A stretch of 47,275 bases of DNA from Natronolimnohabitans innermongolicus JCM 12255. Its GTDB lineage: Archaea > Halobacteriota > Halobacteria > Halobacteriales > Natrialbaceae. Both the position numbers and the translations under genes were made by a program. The stretch spans positions 68,723 to 115,997 of the forward strand of contig NZ_AOHZ01000002.1 of assembly GCF_000337215.1 (NCBI RefSeq), in the 5' to 3' direction. Positions 15,786 through 24,921 of the stretch are shown here, piece by piece (position 1 is the stretch's first letter; each line of letters starts with the position of its first letter). Below the pieces are notes generated by a model. The model ran no database searches, was not told the DNA's origin, and saw only the letters and a program-made list of their open reading frames with translations.

Positions 15786-17039
15786 TTAGGCCTCGAGTCG
15801 ATCGAGTCGCGCGTACCGGCCCGCTCGCCAGCCGGTGAGCAACGCGACGACCGAGCCGAGGACCAACGCGAGTGCGAAGCCGGCGAGGTAGACTTCGACC
15901 GGCGTCTGCAACAGCGAGTCGAAGCCGACGAGCGCCCCCGCGAGCCGGTTGAACCCGGCCGCGAGAAGCGGCGTCGCGGCGAGTCCGACCAGCCCGCCCA
16001 GCAGGCCGATAACCAGTCCCTGTGCGCCGATCGTGCCCGCGAGCACCCACCGCGAGAGGCCGATCGCCCGAAGGGCGGCGAGTTCGTCTCGCTGCTGGTA
16101 GGCCACGAGCGCGAACAGGTTGATCGTGAGGACGATGCCGCCGACCACGGCGAGGCCGATCAGCGTCGCGCCGCTCGCGAGGACCAGCGGTCGCTCCTCG
16201 ACCATCGCGCCGACCTGCTCGTCGCTGGGGCGAACGTCGTAGGCCGCGTACTCCTCGTCGAGCTCCGCGGCGACGGCCTCGGTGTCGGCGTCGTCCTCGA
16301 CGCTCGCGGTGATGAACGTCGCTCGATCGGTGCCGGCCGTTCCGGCGATCGCCTGCAGGTCGGTCAGCGGAACGGTCTCGACGTCGGTTCCCAGAAACTG
16401 CGAGTAGTAGGAGGCGATCCCGACGACGGTGAACTCGTTGTCTTCGACGGTCTCGCGGCTCGTTCCGATGGTGACCGTATCCCCGACCGAGACGCCGAGC
16501 GCATCGGCCGTACCGGGCTCGAGGACGATCTCCTCCTCGGTCGGGCCGTCGGGTCGATCGGCGATCGAGTAGTCCTCTTCGGAGTGGTTCATCTCGGTTT
16601 TGAAGCCCGCGCCCTCCTCGAAGCCGAACCCGTCGTGGGTCTCGTGGACGCCGACCGCGGACGTTCGCTCGAGGTCGCCGTCGCCGTCGCCGACGTAGAG
16701 TTCGTGAACCGCGATCGGTGCGGCGGAACTGACATCGTCGCGTGCGGTCATCTCGGCCGAGACGGTGTGTGCGCCGACGATCGGATTCTCGGTCCCGCTG
16801 GCCGCGGGATCGATCGGGTCGCTCGAGATCCAGATGTCTCGGCCGGCGTTCTCGAGGCCGTCCTCGCCGGTCGAGACGACGCCGACGCCGAGACTCGCGA
16901 GCAGCGTCACCGAGAGCACCGCGAGCGAGACCGCGAAGACGGTGATGACGGTTCGACTCGGCGAGCGTCGAAGCTGGGCGACGGCCAGACCGATCACGGC
17001 CCGCAGTCGGGTCGCTCCGCGACGCAGCCGCGAACTCAT
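15786..17039 (-). CDS. ABC transporter permease, FtsX/MacB type (distal)
   Basis: This 417-residue permease has one N-terminal transmembrane helix (ITVFAVSLAVLSVTLLASLG), a large extracytoplasmic domain of about 220 residues, and three C-terminal helices, including ATLIGLAVVGGIVLTINLFA, LVIGLLGGLVGLAATPLLAA and LAGFALALVLGSVVALLTG. This is the MacB/LolC topology used for export or extraction of lipophilic or peptide substrates, not import. The conserved ALRAIGLSRWVL coupling helix follows TM2. Its ATG overlaps the previous permease's stop by four bases (17036-17039), so the two are translationally coupled. The substrate is unknown. Confidence 0.85.
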   Translation of the reverse strand: MSSRLRRGATRLRAVIGLAVAQLRRSPSRTVITVFAVSLAVLSVTLLASLGVGVVSTGEDGLENAGRDIWISSDPIDPAASGTENPIVGAHTVSAEMTARDDVSSAAPIAVHELYVGDGDGDLERTSAVGVHETHDGFGFEEGAGFKTEMNHSEEDYSIADRPDGPTEEEIVLEPGTADALGVSVGDTVTIGTSRETVEDNEFTVVGIASYYSQFLGTDVETVPLTDLQAIAGTAGTDRATFITASVEDDADTEAVAAELDEEYAAYDVRPSDEQVGAMVEERPLVLASGATLIGLAVVGGIVLTINLFALVAYQQRDELAALRAIGLSRWVLAGTIGAQGLVIGLLGGLVGLAATPLLAAGFNRLAGALVGFDSLLQTPVEVYLAGFALALVLGSVVALLTGWRAGRYARLDRLEA

Positions 17040-18325
17040 CGTCCCACCTCCTGGAGAACGGACGTGCGCGCCGCGACCACCAGCGGATACGGCGTCGCGA
17101 CCAGTCCGGCGATCAGTGCGACGACGAGCGCGTAGGGGACGAATATCGGGTGGACCGCGGCGACGGCACCCGGCGCGACGGTCGCGGCCGCGATCGCGTT
17201 AACGGCGTAGATGCCGCCGATTCCGAGGACGACGCCGACGAGCGCGCCGAGCAGCGTCGTCAGCAGCGTCGAGACCGCGACGATCGAGAGGCGACTGCGG
17301 GTGGTGTAGCCGACCGACTCGAGGACGGCGAGCGTGCGTCGGTCCTCGTTGACCGTCATCCCCGCCGTCGTCGCGACGAAGGAGGCACAGATCACGACGC
17401 CGACGAGCAACGCGAGCAGGCTCGTCGCGAACGCCAGACTGTCGCCGAACAGCGCCGACGGGTTCGTTCGGTCGATCGGTTCGACGGCCGCGTCGGGGTA
17501 CGCGGATTCGGACGCGGCGACGGCCGCCTCGTCGGCGTCATCGTCGCTCCAGACCAGCACTCGATCGGCCAGTTCGCCGTTGTCCGCACCCGAGAGAGTC
17601 TGCAGTTCGCTCAGGTGAACGAGTGCAACCGGCGTCTCGTCGTCGCCGTCGCCCGCGTCTTCGACCGCGTTCACCGTGATCGACGGCGAGGGAAGCCCCT
17701 CGGGAACGTGGGCCGTACTCGGCGACAGTTCGTCCCCGTCCTCGGCCGCGAGCGCGTTGGCGGCGGCCGACGAGAGAACGATCTCGTCCTGTCGCGGTCC
17801 GTCGTAGGAGCCGTTCGCGTAGTGTGCATCTCCCGACTCGAGTTCGTCCGCCGGGAGGCCGGCGACGGTTCGGGGCTCGCCGTCGGGGACGACGCCGACG
17901 AGGAGCACTCGTTTCGCATCCTCGCCGTCGGCCGACTCGAGTTCGACCGGTTCGACGAGCACCGGCGAGGCGTGGTCGACGCCGTCTTCGTCGGCGATGG
18001 TCGCCGCGCGCTCGTTCGCCGAACCGAGTCGCGTCCCCTCCACTCCGTCGACGGCGGACAGCGACTCGCTCTCTTCGGGTTCGATTCGAACGTCCGCATC
18101 GTCGTCGTCGAGCGTCCCGCCGTCGGCGAGCCCCAGTGCGACGCCGGTGATGACGACCAGCAGCGCGATCGTCAGCGCGACGGCTCCGACGGTCGCCACG
18201 AGACGACGGGAGCTGGTTCCGGTCGCGCGCCGCCAGAGCCGGACGACCGAGACGCCGAGGAGGCCACGCCAGCGAGTCCGTCGAGTTCCTGTGCGGTCCG
18301 GGTCGAACGACCCGTCATCCCTCAT
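17036..18325 (-). CDS. ABC transporter permease, FtsX/MacB type (proximal)
   Basis: The 429-residue protein has the same topology as its neighbour: an N-terminal helix (VALTIALLVVITGVALGLA, about residues 48-70), a long acidic extracytoplasmic domain, and three C-terminal helices with the coupling motif AVLESVGYTTRSRLSIVAV. It overlaps the ATPase gene by 11 bases and the second permease by 4 bases. The two permeases plus one ATPase fit a LolCDE/MacB-like heterodimer. The extracytoplasmic domain contains ELQTLSGADN and is likely the substrate- or partner-binding part. Confidence 0.85.
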   Translation of the reverse strand: MRDDGSFDPDRTGTRRTRWRGLLGVSVVRLWRRATGTSSRRLVATVGAVALTIALLVVITGVALGLADGGTLDDDDADVRIEPEESESLSAVDGVEGTRLGSANERAATIADEDGVDHASPVLVEPVELESADGEDAKRVLLVGVVPDGEPRTVAGLPADELESGDAHYANGSYDGPRQDEIVLSSAAANALAAEDGDELSPSTAHVPEGLPSPSITVNAVEDAGDGDDETPVALVHLSELQTLSGADNGELADRVLVWSDDDADEAAVAASESAYPDAAVEPIDRTNPSALFGDSLAFATSLLALLVGVVICASFVATTAGMTVNEDRRTLAVLESVGYTTRSRLSIVAVSTLLTTLLGALVGVVLGIGGIYAVNAIAAATVAPGAVAAVHPIFVPYALVVALIAGLVATPYPLVVAARTSVLQEVGR

Positions 18326-19067
18326 TCACGACCACCCGCCCGTCTCGAAGCGTCACCACGCGATCGGCGACGGCCAGCGTCTCGTCGTCGTGGGAGGCGA
18401 CCACCATCGCCCGGTCGCGTCCGATATCGGTCAGCAACTCGAGGACGCTCGCGCCGGTCGCCGTGTCCAGTTCGCCCGTCGGCTCGTCGGCGACGATCAC
18501 GTCCGGATCCGTGACGAGCGCCCGCGCGATGGCGACGCGCTGGCGCTCGCCGCCGCTGAGCTCGCCAGGGAGGTGCGTGATTCGGTCGCCGAGTCCGACC
18601 TCCTCGAGGAGCGACTCGGCGCGTTCGCGGCGCGTCTTCCGGGGGACGCCGGCCTGGACGAGCGGCAGAGCGACGTTCGCTCGCGCGGACAGCGACGGCA
18701 AGAGGTGAAACCGCTGAAAGACGATCCCGACGTGGCGCCGACGAAGTCGCGTCCGCTCCGCGTCCGAGAGGGCCGTGAGATCCGTCCCGTGGAGTTCGAT
18801 GCTCCCTTCAGCGGGGACTAACAGCCCGCTGACCGCGTGCAGGATCGTCGACTTCCCGCTCCCGCTCGGTCCCTCGAGGCCGACGATCTCGCCGGCGCGG
18901 ACGTCGAACGAGACGTCTCGCAGGGCCGTCACCGTCCGGTCGTCGCCGCGCCCGCTCGAGCCGTACTCGTGTGTCACGTCCGAAAATCGGACGGCGACTC
19001 GTCGATCGGCGTCGGTGCTCGGCTGGCCGTCCGGAGTGGTCGTCTGGCGGGGTAAATGGGTACTCAT
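18315..19067 (-). CDS. ABC transporter ATP-binding protein, LolD/MacB type
   Basis: The ATPase has Walker A (GPSGSGKST), Q-loop (GIVFQRFHLLPSLSAR), signature (LSGGERQRVAIARAL), Walker B (VIVADEPTGELD) and the H-loop (MVVASHDDE). It powers the two downstream permeases with which it overlaps. I chose the ATG at 19067 (MSTHLPRQTTT), giving 250 residues with about 30 residues before the ABC domain. The frame extends 50 codons further upstream with non-conserved composition, and no clear TATA box decides between starts. Confidence 0.9.
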   Translation of the reverse strand: MSTHLPRQTTTPDGQPSTDADRRVAVRFSDVTHEYGSSGRGDDRTVTALRDVSFDVRAGEIVGLEGPSGSGKSTILHAVSGLLVPAEGSIELHGTDLTALSDAERTRLRRRHVGIVFQRFHLLPSLSARANVALPLVQAGVPRKTRRERAESLLEEVGLGDRITHLPGELSGGERQRVAIARALVTDPDVIVADEPTGELDTATGASVLELLTDIGRDRAMVVASHDDETLAVADRVVTLRDGRVVVNEG

Positions 19068-19458
19068 CGGTCCGGAGTCAACTCGGTCGGACGAACCACC
19101 GCTCCGGCTATTGTTTCTCTCCGGCTTCTCGCCCGCCATGGCGTCGTTAATCCCGTCGCTACCCACCGCCGGACCGTTCGCCACGCAACACTGTAATTCG
19201 ACGACAACGGTCGTCAATACTGATGAATCGGCTCCGAACGAGGCGGTCCCCCTCGTCGGAAACAGTCAGCTACTGATGATTGTCCTCCCGGCAAATGTCT
19301 TCGGCCGATAGACCGACGACCGCATCGGCTCGAGTTCGATCGGGCGGCTCACCGGTCGAACAGCGGCCGTTCGACCGCCGTCGCCGTTTCTCTCGAGCGT
19401 CGAAACCCGCGTACGGGGCGCTTATCCGGCCGAATGGGGCCATTATCCCGGCCGTTCC

Positions 19459-21321
19459 CTATCCGTACGTCTCTTCGGTCGCGACTGCGGCCCTCGTCCC
19501 GTCCGCGCCGGCGTGGATCGTCTCGTCGTCGCGCTCGAATTCGAGGCCCCCGGCCGACGTCGATTCGTTCTCGGTCGGCAGCGATGCAGTCTCGACGGCG
19601 CCGTTTGGCAACTCGACCTCGAGGACGAAGCCGTCGTCGTCGACGTCGACGGTGACGATCCGGTCGTCGATCCGAACGTCGGCCCGTGCGGCCTCGGACT
19701 GGTGAGCCAGTTGTGGCTCCTCCCCCTCGGCCCAGATCTCGACCTGGTAGACGGTATCGTTGCCGACCGGCGTCCAGCCGGTTCGCTCGACGTGGACGCT
19801 CTCGCGCCAGCCGGGGCCGCCAACGGTGACCTCCGTCTCGCCCGAAAACGCCAGCGCGTCCGCCGGCACGGCCTCGACCCACAGCTGGCGCTCTTCGCTG
19901 GTGACGATCACCCCGCTGGATTCGAACGCCCCGCCGAGAACGTCGGTCAACGGACCGATCTGGACGGGCGACACCATCGCGTTCTCGACGTCTTCGGCGT
20001 ACTGCACCGTGTAGTCCTCGATCTCGACCGCCGCCTCGGGATCGTCGCCGACCGTCGGATCCTCGAGCACGAAGAGATTGATCGGAATCGCCACTCCCAC
20101 GAGGATCGCGAAGACCGCGAGGACGACGACCGTCGCCGTCTTCCGTCTGCCGAGGCCCGCTATCCCCGTCGTCGGTCCGGCGGGCGTCGCGAGCGAACTG
20201 ATTCGCTCGAGTCGCGCGCCGATAGCCGTTCCGCCGTCGGGGCCGTCGCGTCGGTCGAGTTCGCCGTCGTCGGCGCCGTGACCGCCGCGGCCGCCGTCGG
20301 CGCGGGCGAGCTCGAGCGGTCGATCGATCGGGGACCGATCGCCCCGTCGCGGAAGCAGCGGTCGGTCGCTGGCGACGAGCGCGGCTGTGATCACTACGGC
20401 GAGCACGAGGACGATCAGGACGCCGGGTCCTTGCAGGAGAACGTAGACGTTGCCGCCGCCGAACCAGTAGATCTGCCAGAGTCCCTGCGCGAAGGCGTAC
20501 AGCAGGATCGCGAGCCAGACTCGAAGCGCGTCGGGACGCTGGCCGCGCGCACGAAGCACCGCGATGCCGAGGACGAGACCGACGAAGAAACCGAGGGCGT
20601 GACCCTGAATGGCGATGCCGGCCCAGGAGGGCGCTGACGGCGGACTCGGCTGGGCGACGTAGACGCCAACGGGAACCTGCAGCGCGCGGTAGACGGTCAA
20701 CAGTACGCTCTGGACGCCGAGTACGCCGACGATCGTGACGATCGGGTAGTGGACCAGCGCGAAGGCGGCGAACGCGAAGACGACTCCCGAGAAGCCGATC
20801 ACGGGTCCGAGCGCGAAGAAACTCGTCCCGATCGTGATCGCGACGACGATTCCGGGGAAGATCACCAGCGCGCGGAGCCAGGGGTTCGTCCACAGCGACG
20901 TGAACGTCCCCTCACCGCGCTCGTCGGGGTAGTGGCTCCAGGCGTACTCCGCGATGGGAGCGACGACAGCGGCCCCGGCGAGGTTCCCGAGGAGGTGGTC
21001 CGGCCCCGCGTGAGAGAACGACGCCGTCAGCATTCCGAGCGGGTAGAAGTACGAGTACGCGCGGTAGGGAAGGGTCACCGGATCGCTGAAATCCGTGATT
21101 CCGTCCTGGACGAAGAGGTAGACGCAGAAGACCAGCGCGATCACGAGCAACGACCCCCACGGCACGCCCATTACGAGTCGCGAGCGCGCGACGTCGCCCC
21201 AGCGGCGCTCGGTCCGGTGGAGTCGCCTGACCGCGACGAGCGACCCCAGCGCGGCCGCCACGATCGAAAGCGGCAGGACGACCGAGAGGAGCACCGAGAG
21301 CAGCGTCGCAGACGAGAGCAT
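19459..21321 (-). CDS. Rhomboid-family intramembrane serine protease with large C-terminal extracytoplasmic domain
   Basis: The 620-residue protein has a rhomboid core in its first 330 residues. It shows the HxxxN-like SHAGPDHLLGNLAG, the nucleophile motif GFSG (VIGFSGVVFAF), and the histidine of the dyad in IQGHALGFFVG, among six or more hydrophobic helices. A charged Gly/Asp-rich linker (about 345-385) follows, then another transmembrane helix (TATVVVLAVFAILVGVAIPI, about 400-420), then about 200 residues that look beta-rich and extracellular. Bacterial rhomboids are usually 200-300 residues, so this is a fusion. The ATG at 21321 is set by a TATA box (21344-21350) 26 bases upstream; the upstream 78 codons of open frame are rejected. 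It is divergent from rpo11. Confidence 0.85.
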   Translation of the reverse strand: MLSSATLLSVLLSVVLPLSIVAAALGSLVAVRRLHRTERRWGDVARSRLVMGVPWGSLLVIALVFCVYLFVQDGITDFSDPVTLPYRAYSYFYPLGMLTASFSHAGPDHLLGNLAGAAVVAPIAEYAWSHYPDERGEGTFTSLWTNPWLRALVIFPGIVVAITIGTSFFALGPVIGFSGVVFAFAAFALVHYPIVTIVGVLGVQSVLLTVYRALQVPVGVYVAQPSPPSAPSWAGIAIQGHALGFFVGLVLGIAVLRARGQRPDALRVWLAILLYAFAQGLWQIYWFGGGNVYVLLQGPGVLIVLVLAVVITAALVASDRPLLPRRGDRSPIDRPLELARADGGRGGHGADDGELDRRDGPDGGTAIGARLERISSLATPAGPTTGIAGLGRRKTATVVVLAVFAILVGVAIPINLFVLEDPTVGDDPEAAVEIEDYTVQYAEDVENAMVSPVQIGPLTDVLGGAFESSGVIVTSEERQLWVEAVPADALAFSGETEVTVGGPGWRESVHVERTGWTPVGNDTVYQVEIWAEGEEPQLAHQSEAARADVRIDDRIVTVDVDDDGFVLEVELPNGAVETASLPTENESTSAGGLEFERDDETIHAGADGTRAAVATEETYG

Positions 21322-21343
21322 ACGCAGTGGTTCGAGCGCGGCT

Positions 21344-21350
21344 GTATATG
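21344..21350 (-). promoter_or_regulatory. TATA box for the rhomboid gene
   Basis: Ccatata read on the minus strand, centred 26 bases before the ATG at 21321, which excludes longer starts. Confidence 0.55.
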
Positions 21351-21430
21351 GATTTACATCCGTCGTGTTCGCCCTCGAGGACGACGGCCGAACAGAAAGG
21401 TACAAGCGGCCGACGGCCGGATGAGGTGGT

Positions 21431-21715
21431 ATGGAACTGCGGGTCACCGAGAGCACCGAGGACGAACTCTCGATCGAAATCGCCGGCGAGGACCACACCT
21501 TCATGAACGTCCTCAAGGGAGCACTGCTCGAACACGAGAACGTCAGCGCCGCCACCTACGACGTCAACCCCGAACAGTCGGGCGGCCAGACCGAACCGAT
21601 TCTGACGATCAAGACCGAAGGCGGCGTCGACCCGCTCGAGGCGCTCGAGGACGCGGCCGTCACCGTCCGCGAAAAGGCAGTCTCCTTCCGCGACGCGTTC
21701 GAAGCGGCGGCCTGA
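21431..21715 (+). CDS. rpo11: RNA polymerase subunit Rpo11 (RpoL)
   Basis: This 94-residue protein is the archaeal L subunit, the counterpart of part of bacterial alpha. It pairs with Rpo3 to start polymerase assembly. The family signature is [20 protein letters not shown], followed by [20 protein letters not shown]. Length is normal for the family. The gene is single and divergent from the rhomboid gene, with a purine-rich gaggtgg directly before the ATG that could be a ribosome-binding site. Confidence 0.95.
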   Translation: MELRVTESTEDELSIEIAGEDHTFMNVLKGALLEHENVSAATYDVNPEQSGGQTEPILTIKTEGGVDPLEALEDAAVTVREKAVSFRDAFEAAA

Positions 21716-21772
21716 TCGGGCCCGCCTCTCGTCGAGGCGACTCGAGCGTTCGTCTCCCGTTTTGATCGCTTC

Positions 21773-22870
21773 TCACTCGTCTCGAGTGGCGTCTCCGTCG
21801 CTATCGCCGTCGACACCGACGTCGACCACCGGCTCGTCGCGGTCGAAGCCGCGGACGAGTCCGAGCGCGATCGCGATATCACGGAGCTCGGGCGACGAAA
21901 TCGCGTCGAACGCGCGGAGATACTCGTTTGCGGCCGATTGCCGGCTCGCCGCGGTCGCGTGATCCTCATCGGCCGCCGCGTTAGCCGACTCCGCCATCGC
22001 TTCTGCGGCCGCCGCTGCGAGGGTCATTCGCTCGCGGAGTCCCTCGAGGTGCCCGCGAAGCCCCTCGAGGTCGACCGTCTCGACGCGCGGATCGGTCGCG
22101 AACGCGTCGCTTCGGTCGTGGATCGATTCGAACCGGGTTCGTGCGCCGTCGAATCCGTCGGTCGCGTCCCGAAACGCCGGTTCGGCGTCGCCGTAGCGAC
22201 CCGCGTTCCACGCGGTTCTCCCCGCGTCGAACCTGATGCCGGCCCGCTGTGCGCTTTCTTTGGCCTCGAGGACGTCGGACCACAGTTCGGTTCGCAGGGC
22301 GTACTGCGGGATCCGTCGCTCGGGATCGTGGGACATGATCTCCTGTGGCTCGTCGTCGTGCCCGAGGCCAAGGAGGTGGCCGAGTTCGTGTTTCGTCGTG
22401 ATACCGATCTTCCCGACCGGCCGGGACGCGGCGACCACGATCGCCTCCACCGTGGACGGGAGGCGGTATCCGGGCCTGAGCAGCGGCGCACAGCCCAGAA
22501 CGCGCTCGCTGTAGTTCTCGACGCCGCGGCAGTCGTCGGGCTGGTCGACGAAGCGCAGGCGGACGTCGGGGTCAGGATTGGAATCGGAATCGGAATCAGA
22601 ATCGAAATCTGAATCAGAGCCGGCGACGCCGCCCGAGACGACGTCGAAATCGACCGCAAAGCCGGCGTAGACCGCCGCGTGTTCGGTCCAATACTCGAGG
22701 GCCTCGCGAGCGACGGCGTGAACGTCGTGTGGCGTTTCGCTCTCGTCGTCGACCCGAACCGTAACGGTTCGGTCCGCGAACGGATGGCGCTCGAGTTGCG
22801 GAGCCGCACAGCCGGCGAGTCCAGAAAGGCTGACTCCGGTGACGGCGGCGAGTACGCGACGACGATGCAT
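21773..22870 (-). CDS. Metzincin-type metalloprotease lipoprotein
   Basis: This 365-residue predicted lipoprotein has an N-terminal HRRR, a hydrophobic stretch and the lipobox LAGC, a Tat-lipoprotein pattern. The zinc-protease signature is TTKHELGHLLGLGHDDE (HExxHxxGxxH), followed by a Met-turn candidate EIMSHD, typical of matrixin-like metzincins. A short Ser-Asp repeat (about residues 100-115, DNA about 22,575-22,625) splits the catalytic domain. The C-terminal 150 residues are alpha-helical and Ala-rich. The start at 22870 has a TATA box (minus-strand gggttaagt, 22895-22903) 28 bases upstream, excluding a longer start at 22921. It would act at the outer face of the membrane. Confidence 0.85.
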   Translation of the reverse strand: MHRRRVLAAVTGVSLSGLAGCAAPQLERHPFADRTVTVRVDDESETPHDVHAVAREALEYWTEHAAVYAGFAVDFDVVSGGVAGSDSDFDSDSDSDSNPDPDVRLRFVDQPDDCRGVENYSERVLGCAPLLRPGYRLPSTVEAIVVAASRPVGKIGITTKHELGHLLGLGHDDEPQEIMSHDPERRIPQYALRTELWSDVLEAKESAQRAGIRFDAGRTAWNAGRYGDAEPAFRDATDGFDGARTRFESIHDRSDAFATDPRVETVDLEGLRGHLEGLRERMTLAAAAAEAMAESANAAADEDHATAASRQSAANEYLRAFDAISSPELRDIAIALGLVRGFDRDEPVVDVGVDGDSDGDATRDE

Positions 22871-22974
22871 GGATATCCTACTGTTCAGTCTCCCACTTAA
22901 CCCAATCGAGCCCGGTCGCAAGTGCGGGCGTCCTCGAGTCGACCGCGAGCCGTTCCCGTCCGCGTTCGGACGGC

Positions 22975-23814
22975 CTAGCAGGCGACGTAGAACACGTAGA
23001 CCGATTCGTCGACGACGTGGATATCGAGACCCTCACTGCTGAACTCGTCGTCCGTCACTTCCTGGTTCGCCGTGAGCGCGTCGGCAATCGCCTCCGCGAG
23101 CGCGCTCTGGCTGTCGTACTCGTCGATCGAGACCACTACGGGAAGCTGTCCGCCGGCTACCCTCCCGCTGCAGTCGTGATCGAAATCGCTCAGATCGGCG
23201 CCGTCGGGACTACCGTCGCCGTACTCCTGGGCCACGTATGCGCGATTGTGGTACTCCGCGAACGCCGCCAACCCGCCGTCGTAGCTCCGCTCACCCCGGT
23301 CGGCATCCAGCAGCTCGTGGACCTCCTCTTCGGTCGCCTCGAGGTCGATCCCTGCCACCTCGCTTCCCTCGCCGGGAGCGTCGGGCGGCGACGGCTGGCC
23401 GACGCCGGGGAGCACCGAGAGCGGGACGATGCCAGTCGCGAACAGCGCGACGACGACGGCGACGACGAGGATGACCGGCGCGTAGGGTTTGGCGACCTCG
23501 AGCCAGCCGGGGACGTCAAGGTCGCGGTCGACGTCGTCGTACGTTTGCTCGGTCTTCTCGAGGGTGTGGTTGCCACAGCGGGCACACGGCGGGTTGTTCT
23601 TGACGTGGTCGCGGCCGCAGTTCTGACAGCGCCAGACGTAGGTGGTCCCGGTGTCGACCGTCCCGGAATCCGTTCCGGACGCTGTCCGCTCTCGCTCGCG
23701 TTCGTCTTCGCCCTCGCGGACCACCGCTTTCTCGAACTTGTTGTGCCCGCAGTTGTCACACGGAGGGTCGTTCTCGGCGTGCGGTTTCCCACACCACGTA
23801 CACCGCCACTTCAC
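22975..23814 (-). CDS. Double zinc-ribbon membrane protein with C-terminal CAP/SCP-like domain
   Basis: The protein (279 residues) starts at a GTG, reading VKWRCTWCGKPHAENDPPCD, and has two similar zinc ribbons: CTWC...CDNC and CQNC...CARC, each with the PHxxNDPPC-like centre. One transmembrane helix (YAPVILVVAVVVALFATGIV, about residues 135-155) follows. The outer part (about 185-279) includes HELLDADRGERSYDGGLAAF, EYHNRAYVAQEYGDGSPDGA and a final GLDIHVVDESVYVFYVAC, which resembles a CAP/SCP domain. A TATA box (minus-strand cttatatc, 23839-23846) 29 bases before the GTG supports this start. The function is unknown. Confidence 0.65.
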   Translation of the reverse strand: MKWRCTWCGKPHAENDPPCDNCGHNKFEKAVVREGEDERERERTASGTDSGTVDTGTTYVWRCQNCGRDHVKNNPPCARCGNHTLEKTEQTYDDVDRDLDVPGWLEVAKPYAPVILVVAVVVALFATGIVPLSVLPGVGQPSPPDAPGEGSEVAGIDLEATEEEVHELLDADRGERSYDGGLAAFAEYHNRAYVAQEYGDGSPDGADLSDFDHDCSGRVAGGQLPVVVSIDEYDSQSALAEAIADALTANQEVTDDEFSSEGLDIHVVDESVYVFYVAC

Positions 23815-23972
23815 TGATAGTAGAGCACGACCGCGGCGATATAAGCGTATTGGATGCCGGAACGAACGGCGTTGATCGAAGGCCAAATTTCCCGTCGAAT
23901 CGGAACGTCATCACTCACCACTCGCGCAAAAATCTGGACCAAAAAGCCGCTCGCTCGTCCCTCGCTCGCGGT

Positions 23973-24785
23973 CTATAGTCGAACCGGAACGTCCCGCTCG
24001 TCCAAGTACTCCTTTACCTCGGCGATCGAATGCTCGTCGAAGTGGAAGATCGACGCCGCGAGTCCGGCGTCGGCGTCGGCCTCGGTGAACACCTCGTGCA
24101 TGTGCTCGGGACCGCCACAGCCGGAGGAGGCGATAACCGGCGTGTCGACGGCGTCGCAGACGGCCTCCGTCAGCGGCAGGTCGTAGCCGTCTTTGGTGCC
24201 GTCCTTGTCGATCGAGTTGACGAAGAGTTCGCCGGCGCCGCGGGACTCGGCTTCCCGGGCCCACTCGAGGACGTCGATTCCGGTCCCCTCGCGGCCGCCT
24301 TTCTTCGTACACTCGAACCAGCAGGACTCGCCGTCGATCTCGACGTAGTGTTCGCCGCCCTCGTCGAAGCGCCGTCGCGCGTCGACGCTGATGACGATAC
24401 ACTGGCTGCCGAAGGCGCGTGCGCCCTCGTTGATCAGTTCGGGTCGCTCGAGCGCGCCGGTCGTGATCGAGACCTTGTCGGCGCCGGCTCGCAGCGTCTC
24501 CTTGATGTCCTCGGTGGTGCGGATGCCGCCGCCGACGGTCAGCGGGATGAAGACTTCGTCGGCGACGTCGCGGACGACGTCGAGCATCGTCTCGCGACCC
24601 TCCGCGGAGGCAGTGATGTCGAGGAAGACGAACTCGTCGGCGCCGGATTCGTTGTAGGCTTTGGCCATCTCGACCGGATCGCCGGTGTACTCGAGGTCCT
24701 CGAAGTGAACGCCGGTGTAGACCGCCGGGTTCCCGTCCTCGTCCAGATCCACGTCGATACACGGGATGATTCGCTTTGTCAGCAT
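23973..24785 (-). CDS. hisF: Imidazole glycerol phosphate synthase cyclase subunit HisF
   Basis: This 270-residue TIM barrel makes imidazole glycerol phosphate and AICAR from PRFAR with ammonia supplied by HisH, in histidine synthesis. It begins [18 protein letters not shown] with the catalytic Asp in [21 protein letters not shown] carries the phosphate loop, and [20 protein letters not shown] carries the second catalytic Asp and TKxGYD motif. No other his gene is nearby, which is usual for the scattered his genes of haloarchaea. A TATA-like ctttactatc lies about 34 bases upstream. Confidence 0.96.
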   Translation of the reverse strand: MLTKRIIPCIDVDLDEDGNPAVYTGVHFEDLEYTGDPVEMAKAYNESGADEFVFLDITASAEGRETMLDVVRDVADEVFIPLTVGGGIRTTEDIKETLRAGADKVSITTGALERPELINEGARAFGSQCIVISVDARRRFDEGGEHYVEIDGESCWFECTKKGGREGTGIDVLEWAREAESRGAGELFVNSIDKDGTKDGYDLPLTEAVCDAVDTPVIASSGCGGPEHMHEVFTEADADAGLAASIFHFDEHSIAEVKEYLDERDVPVRL

Positions 24786-24921
24786 GTGGTCGTTAGACGA
24801 GGGTAGGCACCCGGGATAGTAAAGTGACCTGCATCGGCCGGTGGCGCTCGTCCCGATCCATGTCCGACTCGAGCGTGCGCGTGCGCGTTCGTCAGAATCG
24901 AACTCGAGCGGCCGCAGCCGC

